Shown here: one piece after another, positions 47,690-56,030 of the stretch | Numbering within the stretch: the stretch's first letter is position 1 | Layout: every line of letters starts with the position of its first letter | NCBI GenBank assembly: GCA_965200895.1 | Contig: CBDAVM010000001.1 | Span: 1,612,001 to 1,676,000, forward strand | DNA length: 64,000 bases | Direction: 5' to 3' | DNA from: WTFV01 sp965200895 | GTDB taxonomy: Bacteria > Acidobacteriota > Vicinamibacteria > Vicinamibacterales > UBA8438 | Position numbers and translations under genes: made by a program | Notes under the pieces: model-generated | What the model was told of the DNA's origin: nothing | The model's input: the letters and a program-made list of their open reading frames with translations, nothing else | Database searches by the model: none

Positions 47690-48855
47690 CCGTCGCGGCG
47701 CCGGCGGCGCTCAGCAACCAGGAGGTCGCCCGCTACAGCCGCCACCTGATCATGCCGGAGGTCGGCATGGACGGGCAGTTGAAGCTCAAGGCGGCCAGCG
47801 TGCTGTGCATCGGCGCGGGGGGGCTCGGCTCGCCGGTGGCGATGTACCTGGCCGCGGCCGGCGTCGGCCGGCTCGGCATCGTCGACTTCGACGTGGTCGA
47901 CTACAGCAACCTGCAGCGGCAGGTGATCCACGGCACGCCCGATGTCGGGCGCCCGAAGCTGGAATCGGCGCGCGACACCCTGCACGCCATCAACCCCGAG
48001 GTGCATGTCGAGCCCCACGAGGTGGCGCTCTCGTCCGCCAACGCGCTCGACGTGCTGCGCGGCTACGACGTCATCGTCGACGGCACCGACAACTTCCCCA
48101 CCCGCTATCTCGTCAACGACGCCTGCGTGCTGCTCGGCATACCGAACGCCTACGGCAGCATCTTCCGCTTCGAGGGGCAGGCCTCGGTGTTCGCCGCCGC
48201 GGACGGGCCGTGCTACCGCTGTCTCTACCCCGAGCCGCCGCCGCCCGGCCTCGTGCCGAGCTGCGCCGAGGGCGGGGTGCTCGGCATCCTGCCCGGTGTG
48301 GTCGGCACCATCCAGGCGACCGAGACGGTCAAGCTGATCATGGGCGTCGGCGAGCCGCTCGTCGGCCGCTTCCTGGTCTACGACGCGCTGCGCATGCGCT
48401 TCCGCGAGCTGAAGCTGCGCAAGGATCCGGAGTGCCCGGTCTGCGGCGACAGCCCGACCGTCACCGAGTTGATCGACTACGAGCAGTTCTGCGGGGTGAC
48501 CCCGACCGCGCCGGTTCCCGAGCCGGCCGCCGGCGGCGCCGACGATGCGACCGTCGAGCAGCTCCGCGCGCGCATCGACCGCGGGGACGGCGTCTTCATC
48601 CTCGATGTGCGCGAGCCGCAGGAGTACCGGATCTGCGCCATTCCCGGCTCGACGCTCATCCCGCTCGGCGACCTGCCGGCCCGCCTGCACGAGCTCGAAG
48701 GCCGCGGCGAGATGATCGTCCACTGCAAGTCCGGCGTCCGCAGCGCCAAGGCGGTCAAGCTGCTCCGCGAGGCCGGCTTCGCGCAGGCGAGGAACCTGCG
48801 CGGCGGCATCCTGCGCTGGATCGACGCCGTGGACCCGTCGCTGCCGAAGTACTGA
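47686..48855 (+). CDS. moeZ: MoeZ-type E1 adenylyltransferase with rhodanese domain
   Basis: Residues 1-260 form a MoeB/ThiF E1: RYSRHLIMPEVG, ATP site CIGAGGLGSPVAMYLAAAG, DFDVVDYSNLQRQ, and zinc Cys pairs CYRC and CPVC. The E1 Cys is in PSCAEGGVLG. Residues about 285-385 are rhodanese with FILDVREPQEY and active-site IVHCKSGVRSAKA. It should adenylate the carrier's GlyGly and add sulfur, as mycobacterial MoeZ does for CysO. The coding order here makes a compact four-gene cysteine module. Confidence 0.92.
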   Translation: MTVAAPAALSNQEVARYSRHLIMPEVGMDGQLKLKAASVLCIGAGGLGSPVAMYLAAAGVGRLGIVDFDVVDYSNLQRQVIHGTPDVGRPKLESARDTLHAINPEVHVEPHEVALSSANALDVLRGYDVIVDGTDNFPTRYLVNDACVLLGIPNAYGSIFRFEGQASVFAAADGPCYRCLYPEPPPPGLVPSCAEGGVLGILPGVVGTIQATETVKLIMGVGEPLVGRFLVYDALRMRFRELKLRKDPECPVCGDSPTVTELIDYEQFCGVTPTAPVPEPAAGGADDATVEQLRARIDRGDGVFILDVREPQEYRICAIPGSTLIPLGDLPARLHELEGRGEMIVHCKSGVRSAKAVKLLREAGFAQARNLRGGILRWIDAVDPSLPKY

Positions 48856-48920
48856 ATGCACCGCCGGCCGCGGCTGCGGTCGGCGCCGCGTGCGGGGCGG
48901 CGGCAACTTATGCCATTGCA

Positions 48921-49032
48921 GGAGCAATCACCATGGTGTGTATAAGCCGTGGTAAGCCCGTGTGTGCTCGGCGTGGACGTCGGCGCAGGCGGTGGAGCAA
49001 TCACCATGGTGTGTATAAGCCGTGGTGAGCCC
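48921..49032. repeat. 39-bp direct repeat pair with 34-base spacer
   Basis: A 39-base unit starting GGAGCAATCACCATGGTGTG occurs at 48921-48959 and 48994-49032 with one mismatch. The second copy runs into the start of the broken ATPase gene. The unit holds an ACCATGGT palindrome. It shares the layout, but not the sequence, of the 43.2 kb pair. Confidence 0.88.
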
Positions 49033-49402
49033 CGTCGATATGGACCGGCTCGACAACCCGTATCAACCGGGCGCGGGCACACGCCCGCCGGCCCTGATCG
49101 GTCGCGACGACCTGATCGACGGGTTCGGCGTCACCCTGCGGCGCGCGCTGGGCGGCCGGGCGGGCAAGAGTTGCCTGCTCGTCGGTCTGCGCGGCGTGGG
49201 CAAGACGTTGCTGCTGAACCGCGACTTCTTCGGGGTCCGGCTCGACCGATTGACTCCCCGGGAGAAGGACTACCTCCGCGCCATGGCGGCGCTCGGCCCC
49301 GGAAGCCGATCCCGCGCGCTTCACTTCATGATGGAGGGGCAGCGTCGAGCCAGTGTTCGACGTGGCCGGCGAACTCCTCGAAGTCGTCGAGGGGCTCGGT
49401 GA
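49022..49402 (+). pseudogene. ATPase gene with internal deletion
   Basis: The frame reads an AAA ATPase N-terminus (DRLDNPYQPGAGTRPPALIGRD, Walker A GLRGVGKT) and then jumps to DFFGVRLDRLTPREKDYLRAMA, which belongs near the C-terminal end of the same family. Some 200 or more residues, including Walker B and sensor regions, are missing. The last 30 residues are read through the antisense of the hepT gene. ATG 49040 is a possible start. It cannot be a working ATPase. Confidence 0.7.
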
Positions 49403-49766
49403 GCAGTCCGGCCACCAGGTCGAGGTCCACGTCGAGATAGCCGTGCACGAGCACGTTGCGGAAGCCCGCCACGCCGCGGAAGCGCTCGCCGAAGCGCGGC
49501 GGCAGCACCTTGGCTTCCACCAGGCCGTCGATGGACGAGCCGTAGGTCGTCGGGTCGAGCCCGGCCGCCGAGGCGATGTGACTCGCGACGTCGAGCGCGT
49601 TCTGCGCGCAGAGCTGCAGGCCGCGTTCGATGGTCCAGCGGCGGTCGGAGTCGGCGCGGAGCGCCTCCGACGAGACGCCGGCATGTCGCCGCAGCGCAGC
49701 AAGCGCCTGGCGCAGGGCGACGAGGTGGCGTTCCACGACGCTCCGGTCAACGCGGCCGGCTGTCAC
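49326..49766 (-). CDS. HepT-like toxin of MntA-HepT pair
   Basis: A helical DUF86/HepT protein: LRADSDRRWTIERGLQLCAQNALDVASHI, and the active motif RNVLVHGYLDVD (Arg-X4-His-X-Tyr). HepT proteins are RNases or RNase-like toxins silenced by the partner nucleotidyltransferase through AMPylation of the Tyr. Start GTG 49766 (or 49790) overlaps the mntA stop by 20 bases or more. Length about 146 residues. All key residues are present, so it may be functional. Confidence 0.82.
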   Translation of the reverse strand: MTAGRVDRSVVERHLVALRQALAALRRHAGVSSEALRADSDRRWTIERGLQLCAQNALDVASHIASAAGLDPTTYGSSIDGLVEAKVLPPRFGERFRGVAGFRNVLVHGYLDVDLDLVAGLLTEPLDDFEEFAGHVEHWLDAAPPS

Positions 49767-50361
49767 CTGCGACCCGTCCCCGGAATGCACTGACCGCCGG
49801 CCGGCCGGGCCCCGGTCGCCCTGAACGCCCGGAGCGCATGCTCTCCGGCAACGTGTCACCGCCGGACTTCCCCCTCGCGAACCGCCGCGCAACGTCCATC
49901 TTCTCCATCTGGGGGAGGAAGTCGAAATAGCGGGAGAGCGCGCGGCCGGCGCGGGTCGTCGTCGCCCGCAGGTCACGGGAGAGCAGCCGCACGCCGTCGC
50001 GCAGCACGCGGTGATAGAGCAGGATGGGCGCCCGGTTGAGAACGACCACGTCGACGGCGTTCGTGCCGAGCGCGGTCATCAGGTGCGTCGTCAGATCCGC
50101 CTGGTAGCCGAAGGGACCTGCCTCGGCGCGCGTCTCATCGACGTAGACGGCGACATCGACGTCGCTGTGGCGGCGCCCGTCGCCTCGCGCGCGGGAGCCG
50201 AAAAGATAGGCCTCCAGGATTTCTGTCCGGCACGCCAGCGCCTGCGTCAGGCGCACTGCGAGTGACGACGCGTCCAGCATCTCCACCCGGGATCCGGACA
50301 CCCGATCCGGCGCCGCCGCGGGCGATGGCTCGACCTGCCGCGGTTCCATCCCTGCGATCAT
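49747..50361 (-). CDS. MntA-like nucleotidyltransferase antitoxin
   Basis: A minimal nucleotidyltransferase: LFGSRARGDGRRHSDVDVAVYVDE (Gly-Ser-X10-Asp-X-Asp), followed by DVVVLNRAPILLYHRVLRDGVRLL. GGGAGG lies 8 bases before ATG 50361; ATG 50349 is an alternative. It is translated ahead of, and overlapping, the hepT gene, the usual order of MntA-HepT modules. The last 35 or so residues are Gly/Arg/Pro-rich and look non-conserved. Confidence 0.82.
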   Translation of the reverse strand: MIAGMEPRQVEPSPAAAPDRVSGSRVEMLDASSLAVRLTQALACRTEILEAYLFGSRARGDGRRHSDVDVAVYVDETRAEAGPFGYQADLTTHLMTALGTNAVDVVVLNRAPILLYHRVLRDGVRLLSRDLRATTTRAGRALSRYFDFLPQMEKMDVARRFARGKSGGDTLPESMRSGRSGRPGPGRPAVSAFRGRVAGDSRPR

Positions 50362-50442
50362 GTGGTATCGCCTCCCGGCCGGCAAGAGCCGGCATGCAGT
50401 ATCGCGCCTCGGGAGGCAGGCCCGCGGTGGACAGGTCTCCTT

Positions 50443-50616
50443 TCAGAAGCGGAACGTGTACTGGAGTTTCGTGGCCAGCCGCGAATCCTGTCTCCTGAAG
50501 TCGTAGCCGCGTTCGAGGTCCTGCACCCAGCCCTGGCCGAATACGAAGAAGACCTCGTTTCCCGGCTCGATGGTCCGGTGCACGCGGCTCTGCAGACCGA
50601 GATTTCCGGAGCGACA
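50443..50616 (-). pseudogene. C-terminal scrap of a DUF5916-type barrel protein
   Basis: Fifty-seven codons read RVHRTIEPGNEVFFVFGQGW, then DFRRQDSRLATKLQYTFRF and a stop. This is the typical end of large DUF5916/CBM9 outer-membrane proteins of Acidobacteriota and Bacteroidetes, with the terminal Phe. Nothing upstream continues the protein, so it is a remnant beside the serine hydrolase gene. Confidence 0.55.
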
Positions 50617-50664
50617 GGCGCCGCGGCGACGCGGTGTCCGGAGGTTTCTTCATGATCATGCAGC

Positions 50665-51822
50665 TCACCGGCGGGGCGCCGCCTCGACAAGCCGCTCCCA
50701 GAAAGCGTCGTTGAACGAGGATCCGTCGCGGGAGCCGTTGTCGCCGAGCCGGGCGACCACCAGGTCCAGACCGGGCACGACGTACAGCTTCCGGTCGCGG
50801 GCGCCCTGCGCGGCGACCAGGTCGGCCGGTGCGGCCGGGATCAGCGTGCCCGCCACGGTCACCGGCGGAATTGCCCAGGACATCGACGACGCCTGTCCGT
50901 TGACCCACCAGAGCAGGCCGTACGACGGGTTCAACGCCTGCGACGGCCGGAGCATCCCGGCCAGGTATTCCGTGTCCTCGATGACGGTCTCGCCGTCCCA
51001 GATCCCACCGGCCAGGATGAGCAGGCCGAAGCGGGCCAGGTCGCGGGCCGTGGTCGCAAAGCCGGTGGCGATGGCCGAGGCCGCCCAGCGGCGCGGCTCC
51101 CAGCGCGAGTCGCGCATGCCGAGGCGCCCGGTCAGCCACTGCCGCGTCACCTCGTTGCGGTCGAGGCCGGCCGCACCGGCCACGATGCGCAGCAGGTGGT
51201 GGTAGGCGGGCGTGTTGTAGAGCCACTTCGAGCCCGGTGCGGCGTCGTACTCCAGCGCGGGCGTGAGGCCGGTGGTCATCGCCATCAGGTGGCGGATGGT
51301 TACCGCCCGTTCCTGCGCTGCCGTCGCCCCCGTCCAGCGGCCGGCGTGATCGGTGACCGCATCGTCCAGCGCCAGCAGGCCGCGCTCCTGCGCCATGCCG
51401 ACCAGGACCGCGACCACGCTCTTCTGCACCGACGCCACGTCCTCGACGGCGTGGCCCGCAGCGTTGCGACCGTAGCTCCCGTTCGCGTGGCCGCGCGACG
51501 AGGAATCCAGCGTCCAGTGCCGTTCGGCGAGAATCCGTCCCCGGTACAGGATCACCACGCCGGTCGACCGCCGTTCGCCGGCCAGCGCCAGAGCCGCATC
51601 GAGCTGCCCGGCGTCCCAGCCGGTCTCCGCCGGAGCGACCGTTTCCCAGGCGCCATCCGCGGGCGGGAAATACAACGCTCCGCCCCTCGTTGCCGGGGAG
51701 GCGGACGACCGCTCTGCGGCCTGCCCCGATGCCGCCGCATCCAATTTCGGACCGGTGTGCGCCAGCAGAGCGGACGCGCAGGCTGCCGCACCGACCACGA
51801 GCACGACTCGCGTCATCGACAT
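50665..51822 (-). CDS. Serine hydrolase, class C beta-lactamase fold
   Basis: A signal peptide (TRVVLVVGAAACASALLAHT) precedes a penicillin-binding-protein-like domain. The Ser-X-X-Lys motif is in DVASVQKSVVAVL, the Tyr-X-Asn equivalent in KWLYNTPAYHHLL, and ARFGLLILAGGIWDGE and SYGLLWWVNG mark the middle and end. Such proteins are esterases or peptidases of the periplasm; resistance cannot be assumed. ATG 51822 is preferred as it starts the signal peptide. Downstream lies only a DUF5916 scrap. Confidence 0.88.
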   Translation of the reverse strand: MSMTRVVLVVGAAACASALLAHTGPKLDAAASGQAAERSSASPATRGGALYFPPADGAWETVAPAETGWDAGQLDAALALAGERRSTGVVILYRGRILAERHWTLDSSSRGHANGSYGRNAAGHAVEDVASVQKSVVAVLVGMAQERGLLALDDAVTDHAGRWTGATAAQERAVTIRHLMAMTTGLTPALEYDAAPGSKWLYNTPAYHHLLRIVAGAAGLDRNEVTRQWLTGRLGMRDSRWEPRRWAASAIATGFATTARDLARFGLLILAGGIWDGETVIEDTEYLAGMLRPSQALNPSYGLLWWVNGQASSMSWAIPPVTVAGTLIPAAPADLVAAQGARDRKLYVVPGLDLVVARLGDNGSRDGSSFNDAFWERLVEAAPRR

Positions 51823-52032
51823 GATCGTTCCTCCGTATGCACGGGTCACCGTATCACCGAACGTGCGGTGCGCGGCCGGGCCAGGCAACCCGGGCGACAG
51901 CAGAGGGAGGCCCGTCCGACGCCGGCCCCGGGGATGGTCCAGCCGGTGATTCCGTTCCCTTACAGCAGTCCGGTGCGGGCGTCCGCACTTGGGGTCTGCT
52001 CGCCCGGCGCTCCGCTGCGCTGTCGAAGAGCC

Positions 52033-52762
52033 CTACAGGTCACGAAGATGCGGGGCGTAGTACAGGGGCCATGCCTCCACCGGGCCATCGCCGTGGCCGC
52101 CGGGACCGCCGACGAGCTTGATGGCGACCCGGGGCGCGTAGCGTGCGATGTAGGAGCGCAGGCTGCGGGCGCGGGTGCGGGCGCCGCTCTTGACCTCGAC
52201 CGGGACGATGGAGCCGTCGCGGGCCCGGTGGAGAAACTCCACTTCCGCCTGGGCGTGCTCCCACCCGAACGTGGGATACGCCACGCGGGCGCTCAGCTCG
52301 GTCTGCACGAAGTTCTCGGCGACGTAGCCCTTGAAGGCGAAGTCCTGCGCATGCTGGTCTGCGTAAGTGAGGCCCAGCATGTGCCCGAGCAGCCCCACGT
52401 CGAACAGGTACAGCCTGAAGATGTTCTCCCGCGCCTGCGCGCGGAGCGGCGGCGTCGGCCGGCCCCTGACGGGATGGCACTTGCGGACCAGCTTCGCCGC
52501 CTCCAGCCAGTCGATCGGGCCGCGCAGCTCGCGATAGCGCCGCTTGTGCTCGATCGCGTTAGAGGCTGTCCGCGAACAGCCGACCGAGGCCGGGCTCCCG
52601 GCGGAAGTCGAGCCGATGGACCCTCCGGAACGCCTGCGGCCCGAAGATCCGGTCGATCAGCCAAGTCTTGCCCACCTGACGCGCGCCGTCGACCAGCAAC
52701 GGCTTGCGGGGCCGTTCCCGCCGCCATGCCCGGAGGTCGTCGATCAGCAGTCTCTGCAGCAT
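52033..52762 (-). pseudogene. DUF4143-type ATPase with internal deletion and frameshift
   Basis: The N-terminal part (52762-52562) reads MLQRLLIDDLRAWRRERPRK, PLLVDGARQVGKTWLIDRIF (Walker A) and REPGLGRLFADSL, then a stop. One base shifted, from about 52560 to 52033, the sequence reads NAIEHKRRYRELRGPIDWLE, NIFRLYLFDVGLLGHMLGLTY, FKGYVAENFVQTEL and VEVKSGARTRARSL, the C-terminal half of the same family. The central 200 or so residues with Walker B are absent. The gene is dead. Confidence 0.75.
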
Positions 52763-52861
52763 CCCGGACGGGCCTTCGCCCGCGTGCAGTCTCGTGGCAG
52801 CGTAGCATCCATTGAGGCTGAACTCGACATTTTATGGACATGGAACTGGATTTTTTGACAC

Positions 52862-53185
52862 TTAATCCCCTATGAAAAGGGATCGCGGCGGAACGGCGGC
52901 AGGACTCGCTGCACTGGGCACGGTGACCCTCACCACCGCGACGTCATCGTCGACGACCGCATCGACGCGATCGCCGGGAATGCCGACGACCGCGTGGGTC
53001 GCGTCGTCGACGCCCAGAACGAACACACCGCCGCGGCTGTTCGCGAAGGCGGCGAGGCTGTCGGCCAGCCTGTCGCGGCCTGGTCCCCTGACCTTCGCGC
53101 CCGCAAACCGCACGTCCTTGAACTCCAGGAACGAGTCCTCGCCCAGCCGAATGCGACCGAGCAGTTCATCCCTGCTGTCGAACAT
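52862..53185 (-). CDS. AlbA_2/Schlafen-type protein, shortened
   Basis: Residues 10-75 match an AlbA_2 DNA-binding domain: EDSFLEFKDVRFAGAKVRG, LADSLAAFANSRGGVFVLGVDD, VVGIPGDRVDAV. Full proteins run to several hundred residues; this one passes to VRVTVPSAASPAAVPPRSLF and stops, which looks like an internal loss plus truncation. ATG 53185 overlaps the PHP-SMC stop by 20 bases, so it is the last cistron of that operon. It may still bind nucleic acid, but is probably decayed. Confidence 0.6.
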   Translation of the reverse strand: MFDSRDELLGRIRLGEDSFLEFKDVRFAGAKVRGPGRDRLADSLAAFANSRGGVFVLGVDDATHAVVGIPGDRVDAVVDDDVAVVRVTVPSAASPAAVPPRSLFIGD

Positions 53186-56030
53186 GGGTCGCCTCCGGTC
53201 CCAGGCGCCGGTAGCGGCGGCCGAACGCCTCGCGGCCGCCCTCCATCACCCGGCAGACCTCGTCGCGCATGGCCTGATCCTGCAGCGACCCCGACTGCGC
53301 CACGACGCACTGGCCGTGGCGGAACTCCAGGGCGTGCAGCATCTCGGCGTCGCCGTTCACCACGATGTTGGGGTTGTGGGTGACGACGATGATCTGCCGG
53401 CGCAGCTTGTTCTCGCGGATCTGCCGCACGATCAGGTCGTAGATGAGGTGGTTGTCCAGATCGTCCTCCGGCTGGTCGAGCACCAGGGGTTCGGCGCCAT
53501 GCGCGAGCAGGAAGGCCAGCATGGCGGCCGAACGCTGGCCCGCGGACGCCTGGGCGATGGGGCGGAAATCCGTGCCGTCGCCGGCGCGGCTGTAGTCGAT
53601 GCGCAGCGCGTCTTCCGGGAACCAGGTCAGCAGGTTGTCGAGCAGTACGGGACTCCGCTGGTGCTCGCGCGCGAGGTGGTTGTTGAAGTGTCCGCCGAAA
53701 TCGCCCCGGCCATGACAGGCGCGACACAGTCGGTTCTTGACCACCTTGAGTCGTTGCTCGACCTGCGCCGTTCGTTCATCGGTCGCGTCGGGCAGTCCGT
53801 CGAGCAGGTCCGCCACGATTCCCCGCACCGGTCGGTCGTCCTCCATGTCGAGGATGTCGCCGGTGAAGCGGTCGTCGAGGACGCCCAGGGCCTCGCGCAG
53901 GGAGCGTTCGAGGGCGCGTGGATCGTCCCCGTACGGCCGGATGCGGATGCGGACGAAGGGGTTGTGCGAGAGCGTCTTCATCAGGAAGTCGTCGCGTGCC
54001 CGGCTCACCGCCCGGCGGGCCTCGCAGACCTGCTCCAGCCGGCGCTTCCCCTGCCCGGTCAGCCGGTCGTGCTCCTCCTGCAACGACGCCAGACGTTTCG
54101 TCTCGCCGTCAAGGAGCTGGCGCTGTTGCGCCAGGCGGCCGTACTCGCTCGGGTCCGCCACGCCCTCGGCGCGAAGGGTCTCGACGAGCGTCCGGTAGTC
54201 GTCGGTCGCGCGGTCCACGGCGGCCTGCCAGCCGCTGCCCGCCAGGGCGCGCCCGCGGGACGACACGCGCTGCCGAAGCCTGCGGGCGCTCTCCCGCAGA
54301 CTCTCGCGGGCGGTGCGCACATCGGCGGCCAGCGCCTCCAGGATGGCGACGGCCTCCCGGTCCTCCGCGGCCTGCGCGTCGAACGACCCGGCGGGCAGAT
54401 CATCCAGCTCCAGTTCGGCGGCGGTCTCGTCGATACGATCGGCGGCGGCCCCGGCGTCCTCGATCTGGCGTTCGGTCTCCCGGCGCTGCCGGCTCCGCTG
54501 GCGATATGTGGTCAGGATCTCGGCGTGCCCGGCCTCCTCGAAGCGCCGCAGCTTGCGCTCGATGTCCTGCCGCTGAACGGCCACTCCATCCTGCGAACGC
54601 AACTTCCCGGCGAGTTCGCGGACCCGCCCCTGCAAGGCGAGAAACGCGTGCCGGGCCTCCTGCAGGCGTTCCCGATACGCGCTCACCCCGGCCGCCTCGT
54701 CGATCACCTGCTGCAGGGCCTGCTGGTTCTCGCCCGTCAACGCCGCGATCTGTCCCTGGCTGAACAGCCGGATCGGGAAGCGGTCGGGGGTGACCGCCTG
54801 CACGGCAGAGGGCTTCCAGCGCCCGCCGGCATCTTCCTCCACCTGCATCCAGCCCTCGTTGGTGCCCCACGTCAGGCGGTGTCGGACGCCGTCGCGCATC
54901 ACCGTCCAGCGGATGGTGGTCGACGCCTCCAGCCCGCCCCGGTCCAGCCGATGCAGCGGGACCCGGTTGAACCGCTCGAAGGTCCGCCGCGGTTCGCTGC
55001 CCTCGTCCAGGGCCTTCAGCTCGCGCTCGCGCCCGGCCGCCAGTCGCAGGGCGTGGACGACTGTCGACTTGCCCGTGCCGCGTCCGCCGACCAGGGCGTT
55101 GAGCCACGGGCTGAACTCGAACCGCGCCGGCTCGCCGTGGCCCATGTAGCGAGCACTGTCGATTTCCACCGCCTCCACGAAGTGTTCCGGCAGTGCGAAC
55201 GGGTCGAACGGATCCGCTTCGTCACTGCGCCGAATCGACACGTCCTGCCCGTCGAGCAGGGCCAGCCGCAGTCCGGTGAGCGACGGCTTCGCCATCTTGA
55301 TCCAGGTGTAGCGGGATCCGGGAAACCGGTCTCCGGCCTCACCGGTCGGGTGATGCGCGTCCGACCCGATGATCTCCGCCCAGGCCAGCTTGCGTTGGCG
55401 GTACAGGTCGGGCCTTGGCGCCGACCTGTCGACGACCTCCATGGCGAACAGCCCGTCGGCATCGAGCAGCGGCGCCAGCGTGTTCCCCGCAAGATCCCAG
55501 GCGCCGGACGGTTGATCCACATGGGCGAGAATCGGGATGCCGCCGGCCTTGCAGATTTCCTCGACCACGTTCGCCGGGGCGGCGTCCGCCGCACGGTCGC
55601 TCCTGCCCGGTACGCCCCGGCAACCGACGGCCCCGAGCAGGGTCGCGATATCCGCCGAGGTCTTGTCGGTATCCAGTATCGCCAGAACGTGCGTCCCGCC
55701 GCTCGCAGTGATCTCGACGCCGGGGAAGAGGTGCAACGGCCGGAACTCCGGGTGTGCCTTGTCCCTCAACGCCGCGAGCGCCTTCCGCAACCGATCGATC
55801 CACGCGCCGGAGTTGTGGTCCGTGACCGCCACGCAGTCCACGCCGGCCCGCATGAAGCCGAGCAGCCAGTCCTGTGGCGTGGTCCCGCGCAGGGACGCCT
55901 GGCCGGGCCCGCGACCGTAGTCATCCGAGGCCGGCGTGTGGGTGTGCAGGTCGCACTTCCACCAGCGCGCGCCGGGGTAGGGCCAGCGTGCGCCGTCGTC
56001 GGTGGCGCCCCGCATGCCGCGTCTGGTCAT
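53166..56030 (-). CDS. PHP-domain SMC-like ATPase, TrlF type
   Basis: This is a 954-residue protein. Residues 25-235 are a PHP phosphoesterase with all metal ligands: H29/H31 (DLHTHTPASDDY), D71/H72 (AVTDHNSG), E107, H114, H170 and D224/H226 (GSDAHHPTG). An SMC/ABC ATPase follows: Walker A GGRGTGKST at 315-323, a long coiled coil (about 450-740), a Cys2/His2-like hinge (CRACHGRGDFGGHFNNH, near 770), signature ASAGQRSAAM (831-840), Walker B LVLDQPEDDLDN (849-860) and H-loop THNP. This layout is catalogued as TrlF-family and occurs in defence islands. It overlaps its upstream neighbour by four bases (ATGA). The substrate, probably a nucleic acid end, is unknown. Confidence 0.85.
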   Translation of the reverse strand: MTRRGMRGATDDGARWPYPGARWWKCDLHTHTPASDDYGRGPGQASLRGTTPQDWLLGFMRAGVDCVAVTDHNSGAWIDRLRKALAALRDKAHPEFRPLHLFPGVEITASGGTHVLAILDTDKTSADIATLLGAVGCRGVPGRSDRAADAAPANVVEEICKAGGIPILAHVDQPSGAWDLAGNTLAPLLDADGLFAMEVVDRSAPRPDLYRQRKLAWAEIIGSDAHHPTGEAGDRFPGSRYTWIKMAKPSLTGLRLALLDGQDVSIRRSDEADPFDPFALPEHFVEAVEIDSARYMGHGEPARFEFSPWLNALVGGRGTGKSTVVHALRLAAGRERELKALDEGSEPRRTFERFNRVPLHRLDRGGLEASTTIRWTVMRDGVRHRLTWGTNEGWMQVEEDAGGRWKPSAVQAVTPDRFPIRLFSQGQIAALTGENQQALQQVIDEAAGVSAYRERLQEARHAFLALQGRVRELAGKLRSQDGVAVQRQDIERKLRRFEEAGHAEILTTYRQRSRQRRETERQIEDAGAAADRIDETAAELELDDLPAGSFDAQAAEDREAVAILEALAADVRTARESLRESARRLRQRVSSRGRALAGSGWQAAVDRATDDYRTLVETLRAEGVADPSEYGRLAQQRQLLDGETKRLASLQEEHDRLTGQGKRRLEQVCEARRAVSRARDDFLMKTLSHNPFVRIRIRPYGDDPRALERSLREALGVLDDRFTGDILDMEDDRPVRGIVADLLDGLPDATDERTAQVEQRLKVVKNRLCRACHGRGDFGGHFNNHLAREHQRSPVLLDNLLTWFPEDALRIDYSRAGDGTDFRPIAQASAGQRSAAMLAFLLAHGAEPLVLDQPEDDLDNHLIYDLIVRQIRENKLRRQIIVVTHNPNIVVNGDAEMLHALEFRHGQCVVAQSGSLQDQAMRDEVCRVMEGGREAFGRRYRRLGPEATHVRQQG

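Noticed and set aside
43239..49032. CRISPR arrays at 43.2 and 48.9 kb
   Set aside because: Each has only two repeats, the repeats differ between loci, and no cas gene is in the window. Recorded as direct repeats instead.
52855..52876. TTGACA promoter box in the AT-rich patch at 52.85 kb
   Set aside because: No acceptable -10 hexamer lies 16-18 bases downstream, and there is no plus-strand gene after it.
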